From an uncultured Oscillospiraceae bacterium (GTDB taxonomy: Bacteria; Bacillota; Clostridia; Oscillospirales; Oscillospiraceae): 27,802 nt of DNA. Position 1 is the stretch's first letter; each line of letters starts with the position of its first letter. The position numbers and the translations under genes are program-made. The stretch is from the NCBI GenBank assembly GCA_934546685.1, contig CAKTEB010000024.1, positions 1 through 27,802 of the forward strand, written 5' to 3'. Positions 7,578-14,943 of this stretch are shown here, in pieces. The notes beneath the pieces are model-generated. The model was not told where the DNA came from and searched no databases. It saw only the letters and a list, made by a program, of their open reading frames with translations.

Positions 7578-8999
7578 TTACCGCTCCATGATCTTCTGAT
7601 AGAGCGCCACATATTCCTTTGCGGGCTGCTCCCAGGAGAAGTCCTTGGACATACAGCGCTTCTGGAGCTCCTCCCAGGTGTAGGTATCGCCGTACACTGC
7701 CAGAGCCTCCGTCAGGGCAGCCCTCAGGGCCTCAGGGGTATAATCCTCAAAGACGAAGCCCCAGCCGTCGGGATGCGCCTTGCCGTAGGGCTCCACGGTG
7801 TCCTTTAGGCCGCCGGTAGCACGCACCAGGGGCACCGCGCCGTAGCGCATGGCCTGGAGCTGCGCCGTGCCGCAGGGCTCCACCAGAGAGGGCATCAGGA
7901 ATAGGTCGATGCTGGAGAGCACCTCTGCCGCATGGGCCTCGGAATAGGAGATCACGGCCACCTGCTCCGGGAACCGCGCCTCCAGCTCCTGAAGGGCCTG
8001 CTTCACATCCCGTTTGCCGTTGCCGCAGACCACCAGCTCCGCGCCTTTTTCCAGAAATTCCGGCAGCACTTGCACCAGCAGCTCAAAGCCCTTTCGGGGC
8101 AGCAGACGGCTGACGCAGCCCAGCACCGGGATATCCTCGCCCACCTTGAGGCTCATATTCTCCTGCATCCAGAGCTTGTTGAACACCCGCTCGGCCACGC
8201 TGTCCCCGTCATAGGCCCGGTGGACATAGGGAGAATCGAAGGGGTTGATCTCCTTGTGGATACCGTTGCGGATGCCCAGAATCTCGTGGCTGGCAATGAC
8301 CTGAGACAGAGGGCCGCTGGCGTCCGGGGCCTTGAGCTCACGGGCGTAGGAGGGGCTCACAGTGGTCACTCCGTCGGCGATCTCAATGGCCCCCTTCATA
8401 AGATTCACCTTGCCGTCCAGTTCCAGTGTCCCCTGGGAAAACAGCACTCCGGACAGGCCGAACACATCGGTGAGCGTCCGATAGCTGAAATTCCCCTGAT
8501 ACTCCACGTTGTGGATGGTGAACACCGTATGGATGGGCGCAAGCGCCGGATTCCGGAGCTTCTTGTCCCGAAGATAAAACAGCACCAGTGCCGTCTGCCA
8601 GTCGTTGCAGTGGACGATATCCGGCACCCAGTCCATATAGCGGATGGACTCGCAGACCGCCTTGCTGAAAAAGGCAAAGCGGGCGTCATCGTCCCGGCAG
8701 CCGTAGAGCCGCCCCCGCATAAAGTACACGTCGTTTTCTACGAAATAATAGGTCACGCCCCGGAGCTCCAGCCGATAGAGGCCGCAGTACATGGTCTGGA
8801 TCGCCACATCCAGGGTAAAGTTCAGAATCAGCTCCATCTGATCCCGGTATTTCTGGGGCACTGTATCGTAAAGGGGCATGATGACCCGGATGTCCTGCCC
8901 CAGCTGGTTCACCGTCTGGGGAAAGGCATAGGCCACGTCGCCCAGGCCGCCGTCCTTTGCAAAGGGAAAGGCTTCGCTGACCGCATATAGAATTTTCAT
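7578..8999 (-). CDS. glgA: Glycogen synthase (ADP-glucose type)
   Basis: A GT5-family glucosyltransferase that extends alpha-1,4-glucan from ADP-glucose. The 473 residues begin MKILYAVSEAFPFAKDGGLGDV. KDGGL (15-19) corresponds to the nucleotide-sugar-binding KxGGL motif, and the C-terminal lobe has SLVEPCGTAQLQAMRYG, the usual E-P-C-G-x-x-Q signature. The frame is open eight codons further upstream, but ATG at 8999 is preferred because GAGGTGG lies right before it and the family begins here. No other glycogen gene (glgB, glgC, glgD, glgP) is in the window, so this is an isolated copy. It ends at the shared terminator. Confidence 0.93.
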   Translation of the reverse strand: MKILYAVSEAFPFAKDGGLGDVAYAFPQTVNQLGQDIRVIMPLYDTVPQKYRDQMELILNFTLDVAIQTMYCGLYRLELRGVTYYFVENDVYFMRGRLYGCRDDDARFAFFSKAVCESIRYMDWVPDIVHCNDWQTALVLFYLRDKKLRNPALAPIHTVFTIHNVEYQGNFSYRTLTDVFGLSGVLFSQGTLELDGKVNLMKGAIEIADGVTTVSPSYARELKAPDASGPLSQVIASHEILGIRNGIHKEINPFDSPYVHRAYDGDSVAERVFNKLWMQENMSLKVGEDIPVLGCVSRLLPRKGFELLVQVLPEFLEKGAELVVCGNGKRDVKQALQELEARFPEQVAVISYSEAHAAEVLSSIDLFLMPSLVEPCGTAQLQAMRYGAVPLVRATGGLKDTVEPYGKAHPDGWGFVFEDYTPEALRAALTEALAVYGDTYTWEELQKRCMSKDFSWEQPAKEYVALYQKIMER

Positions 9000-9014
9000 A
9001 TTCCACCTCACACT

Positions 9015-9031
9015 CCCAGCCATAGGCTGGG
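9015..9031. repeat. Short perfect inverted repeat in the glgA leader
   Basis: CCCAGCC-ATA-GGCTGGG lies about 15 bases before the glgA ATG. There is no T-run, so it is not a standard terminator. It could be an operator or an mRNA hairpin near the ribosome binding site. Confidence 0.4.
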
Positions 9032-9055
9032 ATTTCTCCGAAAAATGCCAGGAAA

Positions 9056-9090
9056 AGAACCCACAGACCCCGTGACCGTCTGTGGGTTCT
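9056..9090 (-). terminator. Terminator-like hairpin after the FakA/YloV-like gene
   Basis: Perfect 13-bp stem AGAACCCACAGAC / GTCTGTGGGTTCT with a nine-base loop, just past the stop at 9098. Read on the - strand the tail is TTTCCTGGCATTTTT, a broken T-run, so efficiency is uncertain. Confidence 0.65.
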
Positions 9091-9097
9091 TATGCAA

Positions 9098-10786
9098 TTA
9101 CTCTGCGGAGATCAGATAATAGTAGACGGGCTGTCCGCCGGAGAGCAGGGTCACCTCGGCGTCCGGGCAGGCCTCCGTAAAGATCTGCTCGGCCTCCTGG
9201 GCATCAGCCTCGGAAATATCCTGACCGTAGAAAATGGTCACGAACTCGCTGTCCAGCTCCTTGGCCTTCTCAGCCAGGGAACGGAGCAGGCCCTTGATAT
9301 CCCGCTGGGTACCGAACAGCGCGCCGCCGCACAGGGCCAGATAGTCGCCCTCGTTGATGGCGTAGCCGTCGAAATCGGAGTTCCGGGCCGCATAGGTGAT
9401 CTGCATGGTGGTCACATGGGAGATGGCCTCGGTAATGGTCTCCACGTTCTCCTCCACGGAGGCGGAGGGATCCAGATTCAGCATGGCCGTGATGCCCTGG
9501 GGCACGGTGGCCGTAGGGATTACCACCACGCGCTTGTCGCTGAGAGGCTCGCACTGCTGGGCGGCCATAAAAATGTTCTTGTTGTTGGGAAGCACCAGCA
9601 CCACCTCGGCGGGGGTAGCGTCGATCATCTTAAGGATATCCTCGGTGGAGGGATTCATGGTCTGACCGCCGGAGACGATCTGATCCACGCCCAGATCCCG
9701 GAACATGGCGGCAATGCCGTCGCCAGCGCAGACAGAGACCACGCCATACTTCTTCTCAGGCTCCGCGATCACGCGGCCCTGGGGCTTGTTCTGGTGCTCC
9801 TGGCGCTCCAGCTCCTCCTCGATGGCCTCCAGATCGTCGGTGCTCATGGCCTTCTTACCGGCGGCAATGTCCTCGCACTGGGTGCGCATATTCTCGATCT
9901 TTGCCAGCTCCAGCACGCCGTGCTTGGAGGCCTCGGTGAGGGCCTCGCCGGGGATGTCAGTGTGGACATGGACCTTAAAGATGTCGTCGTCCTCGCCGAT
10001 GACCAGGCTGTCGCCGATGGAGTCTAGATACTTGGCATAGGCCTCCAGGTCGCAGTTTTCGCCCTTGCGGACGATGAAAACGGTATCGTAGGTAAAGGTG
10101 AAGTTGGACATGTCCACCGCCACCTCGGCCTCTTCCTCCTGGCCGCCTTCGCCGCTCACAGCGATAGGACTGCCGGTCATTGCGGCCTTCATAGCCTCCA
10201 GGATCAGCACAAAGCCCTTGCCGCCAGCATCTACCACGCCAGCCTTTTTGAGCACAGGATTCTGGTTCACGGTCTCCTCCAGAGCGGCCTTTGCGCTGAC
10301 AATGGCCACGTCCAGAATGGGCTCGATATCATGGGTCTCTGCGCAGGCCTCCGTGGCTGCCTCGGCAGATACCCGGGACACCGTAAGGATGGTGCCCTCG
10401 GCAGGCTTCATAACAGCCTTATAGGCGGCCTCTACGCCCTCGGTGAGCGCACCGGCCAGATCCAGTCCGTCAGCGGTCTCCTTGCCCTTCATATACTTGG
10501 AAAAGCCGCGGAACAGCAGAGACGTGATGACGCCGGAATTGCCCCGGGCGCCCCGCAGCAGCGCCGCGGCAGCGATCTCAGAGACCTTTCCAACGGTGAC
10601 GTCTGCACCGGCCTTGGAGAGCTCCTTAGCCGCATTGCCCAGGGTCAGGGCCATGTTGGTGCCGGTATCGCCGTCGGGTACAGGGAATACGTTGAGATCA
10701 TTGATCCCCTGCTTGTTGTTATCCACATTTGCGGCGGCGCTGATAAACATTTCCTTCAGTTCTGCGCCGCTGATGATTTCTTTCAA
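9098..10786 (-). CDS. DAK2/DhaL-domain kinase, FakA/YloV family
   Basis: Resembles the kinase subunit FakA, which phosphorylates fatty acids held by a FakB (DegV-type) partner. The 562 residues fit the family. The N-terminal DhaL domain carries NVFPVPDGDTGTNM (32-45), whose aspartates bind Mg-ATP. A Gly/Glu-rich link at about 220-230 (EGGQEEEAEV) leads to the C-terminal FakA-type region. The start is TTG: GGAGGTG lies eight bases upstream and no in-frame ATG fits. It follows an Asp23 gene with a 57-base gap, the same pairing as yloU-yloV in B. subtilis. No FakB/DegV gene is in the window, so the fatty-acid role is inferred from the family. Confidence 0.88.
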   Translation of the reverse strand: MKEIISGAELKEMFISAAANVDNNKQGINDLNVFPVPDGDTGTNMALTLGNAAKELSKAGADVTVGKVSEIAAAALLRGARGNSGVITSLLFRGFSKYMKGKETADGLDLAGALTEGVEAAYKAVMKPAEGTILTVSRVSAEAATEACAETHDIEPILDVAIVSAKAALEETVNQNPVLKKAGVVDAGGKGFVLILEAMKAAMTGSPIAVSGEGGQEEEAEVAVDMSNFTFTYDTVFIVRKGENCDLEAYAKYLDSIGDSLVIGEDDDIFKVHVHTDIPGEALTEASKHGVLELAKIENMRTQCEDIAAGKKAMSTDDLEAIEEELERQEHQNKPQGRVIAEPEKKYGVVSVCAGDGIAAMFRDLGVDQIVSGGQTMNPSTEDILKMIDATPAEVVLVLPNNKNIFMAAQQCEPLSDKRVVVIPTATVPQGITAMLNLDPSASVEENVETITEAISHVTTMQITYAARNSDFDGYAINEGDYLALCGGALFGTQRDIKGLLRSLAEKAKELDSEFVTIFYGQDISEADAQEAEQIFTEACPDAEVTLLSGGQPVYYYLISAE

Positions 10787-10843
10787 GTGTGTTGCACCTC
10801 CGGGATGGGCCCCAGGCCCATCGTAATAGGGTCGACCCCAGGA

Positions 10844-11197
10844 TCAGTCCACGCTGATGGAATCGATATAGACATTTACGGTCTTCACAGCCACGCCGGT
10901 GGTCTTAGCCACCACATAGCTTACCTCGTTGATGATAGCAGGGCCCACTGCGGCAATGTTGATGCCGTGGTCCATCACTACATGCAGGTCAATGGTGACC
11001 GTATCGTCCTCGTTATAGGTAACAAGCACACCCTTGCCCATGGCCTCCCGGCGCAGCAGATGCACCAGTCCGTCCGTTACGGAGCGGACCGCCATTCCCT
11101 TTACGCCGAAGCAGTTGGACGCGGCCATGCCCGCGATATTTGTAAACACGTCGCTGCTGATGGTGACAACACCCTTTTCCGTCTGAAAACGCATCAT
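10844..11197 (-). CDS. Asp23/Gls24 family envelope stress response protein (YloU-like)
   Basis: A 117-residue Asp23/Gls24-type protein. Members of the family are small alkaline-shock or envelope-stress proteins, some membrane-associated, of uncertain biochemical role. Typical features are the GVVTISSDVFTNIAGMAA start, GVKGMAVRS, and the C-terminal VSYVVAKTTGVAVKTVNVYID. No signal peptide or membrane segment is seen. AAAGGAGGTCA before the first of two adjacent ATG codons fixes the start at 11197. It is first in a two-gene unit with the FakA/YloV-like kinase, behind a recognisable sigma-A promoter. Confidence 0.92.
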   Translation of the reverse strand: MMRFQTEKGVVTISSDVFTNIAGMAASNCFGVKGMAVRSVTDGLVHLLRREAMGKGVLVTYNEDDTVTIDLHVVMDHGINIAAVGPAIINEVSYVVAKTTGVAVKTVNVYIDSISVD

Positions 11198-11252
11198 AAG
11201 GATTGACCTCCTTTGTCATGTGTCAATGGGCGTCAAAAAAGACACTCTGGAT

Positions 11253-11281
11253 ATTCTATTACATTTTGGCAAAAAGCACAA
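11253..11281 (-). promoter_or_regulatory. Sigma-A type promoter for the Asp23-FakA/YloV unit
   Basis: TTGTGC (11276-11281) and TAGAAT (11253-11258) are separated by exactly 17 bases on the - strand. The -10 box matches TATAAT at 5 of 6 positions; the -35 box keeps only TTG. It lies about 55 bases before the Asp23 start. Confidence 0.6.
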
Positions 11282-11326
11282 GAGGAAATTTGCAGATTTC
11301 CCGGGCCTCAGGCGGGTTTTCCGGCC

Positions 11327-12895
11327 TTATTTCTCGATGAGAGACTTTTCCCAGCACGCCGGCGGCTCCAGCCCCAGGAGCTCCGCCACTGTGGGCGCCA
11401 CATTGGAAAGGCCGCAGCCCTCCTGCCGGAGGGTCCCCTGCCAGCCCTGGATCACAAAGGGCACCGGGCTCAGGCTGTGGGCGGTGCGCACCTGGTATTC
11501 GCCCTTCTTGTTCTTCTCCAGCATCACGTCGGCATTGCCGTGGTCAGCGGTGACGGCCAGCACATAGCCCAGCCGATCCGCAGCCTCAGCGATGCGGCCC
11601 AGCTGCAGATCCAGTGTCTCCATGGAGGTGACCACCGCGTCAAAATCGCCGGTGTGGCCCACCATATCGCCGTTGGGGAAGTTGCAGCGCAGGAAGCCGT
11701 ATTCACCGGACTCCATAGCCGCAAGCAGATGGTCGGTGATCTCCCGGCACTTCATGGCAGGCTTTTCATTGAAGGGGCAGTTGTCCGAGGGGATCTCCTC
11801 GTAGGTCTCCAGTTCCTCAGAGACCTTGCCGCTGCGGTTGCCATTCCAGAAGTAGGTCACATGGCCGTATTTCTGGGTCTCAGACAGGGCGTATTCCTTG
11901 ATGCCGTGGCTGACCAGCAGCTCCGTCAGGGTATTTTCGATCTTCGGGGGCTCCACCAGATACCGGGACGGAATATGCGCGTCGCCGTCATACTCCAGCA
12001 TCCCCGCATAGAGCACATCGTGGAAATTTCCCCGGTCAAACTTGTCAAAATCGGGATCGTCAAAGGCCCGGCTGATCTCCAGGGCCCGGTCGCCCCGGAA
12101 GTTAAAGAGGATCACGCTGTCCCCGGGCTGGATCGTGCCCACCGGCGTTCCGTCTTCAACGACCACGAACTCGCGGAGATCCTGATCGATGCAGCCGGTC
12201 TCCGCCCGGTAGGTCTCGATGGCCGTCCTGGCATCCGGGAACTGGCGGCCCATGCCGTGGACGTGGCAGTCGAAGCCCCGCTTCACCATATCCCAGTCCG
12301 CCTCATAGCGGTCCATGGTGATATACATTCTGCCGCCGCCGGAGGCGATCATCCCGGTAAAGGTCTCGTCATTCAGCTCCGCCAGGGTGCTTTCCAGCTG
12401 CTCCACATAGGTGAGCGCCGAGGTAGCGGGCACGTCCCGGCCATCCAGCAGGATGTGGCAGAATACCTTCCCAACGCCATCCTCCTTGGCCTTTTTCAGC
12501 ATGGAGAGCAGATGGTCAATGTGAGAGTGGACATTGCCGTCGGACAGGAGCCCCAGGAAGTGGAGCGCCCCGCCGGAGGTCTTCACGCCCTCGGTAAGGG
12601 TCCTCCAGGCCGAGGACTGGAAGATCACACCGCTTTCGATGCTCTCCCCCACCAGCTTGGCCCCCTGGGCGTAAATTTGGCCGCAGCCCAGGGTATTGTG
12701 CCCCACCTCAGAGTTGCCCATATCGTCGTCTGTGGGCAGTCCCACCGCCGTGCCATGGGCCTTGAGCCGGGTGTGTGGATAATTTTTCAGCATATGATCC
12801 AGGTTCGGGGTATTGGCCTTGGCCACGGCATCTCCGGGCCCGCCGTCGCCCAAACCGACGCCGTCCATAATGACTAGAACTACCGGTTTCTTCAT
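11327..12895 (-). CDS. gpmI: 2,3-bisphosphoglycerate-independent phosphoglycerate mutase
   Basis: Interconverts 3- and 2-phosphoglycerate in glycolysis using two Mn ions and a phosphoserine intermediate. The product is 522 residues, slightly longer than the common 510 or so. Family marks are VIMDGVGLGD (metal-binding Asp11), DDDMGNSEVGHNTLG with catalytic Ser62, the phosphoglycerate-binding region with GRQFPDARTAIETYRAE, and the metal ligands in GHTGDFDAV and VTADHGNADVM. The ATG overlaps the upstream gene stop (ATGA), and its ribosome binding site AAAGGAG lies inside that gene. This form of the enzyme is usual in spore formers, where Mn and pH dependence can halt glycolysis in the forespore (family knowledge). 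Confidence 0.97.
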   Translation of the reverse strand: MKKPVVLVIMDGVGLGDGGPGDAVAKANTPNLDHMLKNYPHTRLKAHGTAVGLPTDDDMGNSEVGHNTLGCGQIYAQGAKLVGESIESGVIFQSSAWRTLTEGVKTSGGALHFLGLLSDGNVHSHIDHLLSMLKKAKEDGVGKVFCHILLDGRDVPATSALTYVEQLESTLAELNDETFTGMIASGGGRMYITMDRYEADWDMVKRGFDCHVHGMGRQFPDARTAIETYRAETGCIDQDLREFVVVEDGTPVGTIQPGDSVILFNFRGDRALEISRAFDDPDFDKFDRGNFHDVLYAGMLEYDGDAHIPSRYLVEPPKIENTLTELLVSHGIKEYALSETQKYGHVTYFWNGNRSGKVSEELETYEEIPSDNCPFNEKPAMKCREITDHLLAAMESGEYGFLRCNFPNGDMVGHTGDFDAVVTSMETLDLQLGRIAEAADRLGYVLAVTADHGNADVMLEKNKKGEYQVRTAHSLSPVPFVIQGWQGTLRQEGCGLSNVAPTVAELLGLEPPACWEKSLIEK

Positions 12896-13272
12896 TCGGA
12901 AAACTCCTTTTCAAGATACTCAGCGCAGAAACAAATCAGCACCGGACATAGCTCCTTTTTCTTCTTCCCATCCGGGCCCACCAGCTCCCGGCAGAGTATG
13001 GAGCCGTACTTCTCCCGAAAGGCCTTCATCATCTCCAGGGATTTGGTGCTCTTTCGGTTGTTTTCGTCGCCGTACTGAAGGCCCAGCGCCATCAGCGCCC
13101 CGGTGAGCGCGCCGCAGACCTCGCCCCGGCGCATACCGCCGCCGAAGAACGCGCCCAGCCGATAGGCCGTCTCCGGATCCATCTTCCATTTTTCGCAGCA
13201 GGCCCCCAATACCGCCTGACAGCAGTTGCAGCCGGACTCATGGAGCTCTGTGGCTTTTTCCGAGTAAGACAT
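12892..13272 (-). CDS. C_GCAxxG_C_C family Cys-rich protein
   Basis: A 126-residue protein with ten cysteines. They include ESGCNCCQA (Cys15, 17, 18), ACCEKW (25, 26), the family-defining VCGALTGALMALG with Cys53, Cys94 in ILCREL, and a C-terminal cluster CPVLICFC (109, 114, 116). The Cys pattern suggests a metal or redox centre, but the function of the family is unsettled. Start 13272 is preferred because AAGAGGA lies just upstream; the frame is open eight codons further. It overlaps gpmI by four bases and is the first gene of that unit. Confidence 0.88.
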   Translation of the reverse strand: MSYSEKATELHESGCNCCQAVLGACCEKWKMDPETAYRLGAFFGGGMRRGEVCGALTGALMALGLQYGDENNRKSTKSLEMMKAFREKYGSILCRELVGPDGKKKKELCPVLICFCAEYLEKEFSE

Positions 13273-13316
13273 AAGCGTCCTCTTTTCCGCGCCCAAGGCG
13301 CATGTTCATTTTCTCC

Positions 13317-13345
13317 ATTGTACACGATTTTCCCGGAAGATACAA
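13317..13345 (-). promoter_or_regulatory. Sigma-A type promoter for the Cys-rich protein-gpmI unit
   Basis: TTGTAT (13340-13345) and TACAAT (13317-13322) with a 17-base spacer on the - strand, about 45 bases before ATG 13272. The -10 box matches at 5 of 6 positions. It sits directly after the hairpin that follows spoIVA. Confidence 0.6.
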
Positions 13346-13349
13346 GCAC

Positions 13350-13394
13350 AATCGGCCCGGAGGAAACTCCATTGGATCCTCCAGGCCGATTTTT
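13350..13394. terminator. Terminator-like hairpin downstream of spoIVA
   Basis: A 15-bp stem (AATCGGCCCGGAGGA with TCCTCCAGGCCGATT, one non-Watson-Crick position that is a G-U pair in the - strand RNA) around twelve bases. On the - strand, where spoIVA ends, the tail is TTGTGCTTGT, a poor T-run. On the + strand it is followed by TTTTT. Confidence 0.65.
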
Positions 13395-13402
13395 CATGTT
13401 CA

Positions 13403-14875
13403 TTACAGGATAATACAGATGAGACCGCCGCTGCCCTCATTGATGATCCGGCTGATCGTTTGCCGGAGCTTGCCCCGGGCCTCCTCGGGCATGGCCCGCA
13501 GCTTGGAGCTCAGCCCCTCGCTGACCAGCTCAAAAAGGGATTTCCCGAAGATATTGCTCTCCCATAGCTTTTCGGTGCTCCCCTCATACTCCGAGAGCAG
13601 GTAATTCACCAGCTCCTGGGACTGCTTCTCGTCCCCCACCATAGGGGTCAGGACCGTGGTGATATCCGCCCGAAGCATATGGATGGACGGGGCCGAGGCC
13701 TTGAGCTTCACCCCGTAGCTGCCGTTTTTCCGCAGGATCTCCGGCTGCTCCAGGCGCATTTCCTCGGTGGTGGGCATAACGATGCCGTAGCCCGTGGCCC
13801 GTACCTGCTCCAGAGCCCCGGCCACTCGATCATACTCCTTCTTCATGGCCCCCAGCTCCCGGAGATGCTCCATCAGCGCCCGGTCGTCGCCGATCTCCAC
13901 CCCGGTCTCCTGGCTCAGCACCTCATAGAACAGGCTGTCCGGGAAGCTGAGAAGAATTTCCGCTTTTCCGGTGCCCGGCTCCAAGCGCTGAAGTTTCATG
14001 CCGCTGAGGCAGGAGCTCTCCGGCACTGCGCCAAAGGCCTCCCGGACCTGCCGGAGATGACTGACCTCTTTGGAGCGCTCCAGCAGCAGCGAATAGAGCT
14101 CCTTTTTGATGGGATGCTCCTCCGGCAGCGCTGTGACCCAGCCCGGGAGGTAAAAATCCAGCTCCTCCGCTGGGAACTCATAGAGCAGCTGGGACAAAAT
14201 CTTCAGAATGTCCCCCTGCTCCATGGTCAGGCAGTTCACCGGCAGCACATGGACGCCGTAGCGCCCCTCCAGCTGCTCCGCCAGAGCCATGGTCTCCGGC
14301 TCCTCCGGGTGCATGGAGTTGAGCAACAGCATGAAGGGCTTTCCCGTGGCCTTCATGTCCCCCACCGACCGGGCCTCCGGCTCTAAATAATCCTCTCTGG
14401 GAATATCTGTGATGCTGCCGTCGGTGGTGATGACCAGGCCCACGGTGCAGTGATCCTCCATGACCTTTTTGGTCCCCAGCTCCGCCGCCTGGGTCATGGG
14501 GATCTCATGGTCGTACCAGGGGGTGGTGACCATCCGGGGCACGCCGTCCTCCTCAGCCCCCACGGCTCCGGGCACCATGTAGCCCACGGAGTCGATGAGC
14601 CGCACCCGCAGCCGGGTCTCCCCATCCGGCGAGATCTCCACCGCCTGCTCCGGGATAAATTTGGGCTCCGAGGTGGTGATGGTTCTGCCCGAGCCGCTCT
14701 GGGGCAGCTCATCCCGGGCGCGTTCCCGATGATAGACGTTGTCGATGGCCGGGATCACCAGCTGCTCCATAAACCGCTTGGCGAAGGTGGATTTTCCCGT
14801 GCGCACAGGCCCCACCACCGCCAGATAGATATTTCCGTCGGTTCGTTTTCCGATCTCCTCATAAATGCTGTTCAA
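13403..14875 (-). CDS. spoIVA: Stage IV sporulation protein A (spore coat basement ATPase)
   Basis: SpoIVA polymerises by ATP hydrolysis around the forespore and forms the base of the coat. From the chosen start the product is 490 residues, close to the 492 of B. subtilis. It begins NSIYEEIGKRTDGNIYLAVV, then Walker A GPVRTGKST (22-30), the sensor-type TITTSEPKF (about 65-73), LIDSVGYMVPGAVG, and the conserved tail GSGGLICIIL. The start is called at TTG 14875: AGGAGGAG lies five to six bases upstream and the family begins here. The ATG at 14947 would add 24 unrelated residues and run into sipL. It follows sipL, whose product binds SpoIVA in Clostridioides difficile, so the two are very likely co-expressed in the mother cell. 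Confidence 0.97.
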   Translation of the reverse strand: MNSIYEEIGKRTDGNIYLAVVGPVRTGKSTFAKRFMEQLVIPAIDNVYHRERARDELPQSGSGRTITTSEPKFIPEQAVEISPDGETRLRVRLIDSVGYMVPGAVGAEEDGVPRMVTTPWYDHEIPMTQAAELGTKKVMEDHCTVGLVITTDGSITDIPREDYLEPEARSVGDMKATGKPFMLLLNSMHPEEPETMALAEQLEGRYGVHVLPVNCLTMEQGDILKILSQLLYEFPAEELDFYLPGWVTALPEEHPIKKELYSLLLERSKEVSHLRQVREAFGAVPESSCLSGMKLQRLEPGTGKAEILLSFPDSLFYEVLSQETGVEIGDDRALMEHLRELGAMKKEYDRVAGALEQVRATGYGIVMPTTEEMRLEQPEILRKNGSYGVKLKASAPSIHMLRADITTVLTPMVGDEKQSQELVNYLLSEYEGSTEKLWESNIFGKSLFELVSEGLSSKLRAMPEEARGKLRQTISRIINEGSGGLICIIL

Positions 14876-14943
14876 GGCTTCTCCTCCTTCTGGGCGTTTT
14901 GGGCCCATATCCGCTTCCATGCCTGTCCCTATGGCGGTACCGC

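Noticed and set aside
8950..8958. KDGGL in GlgA instead of the more common KTGGL
   Set aside because: The third-position Gly-Gly-Leu and Lys are kept, and the second residue is variable in bacterial GT5 enzymes. The rest of the protein is standard.
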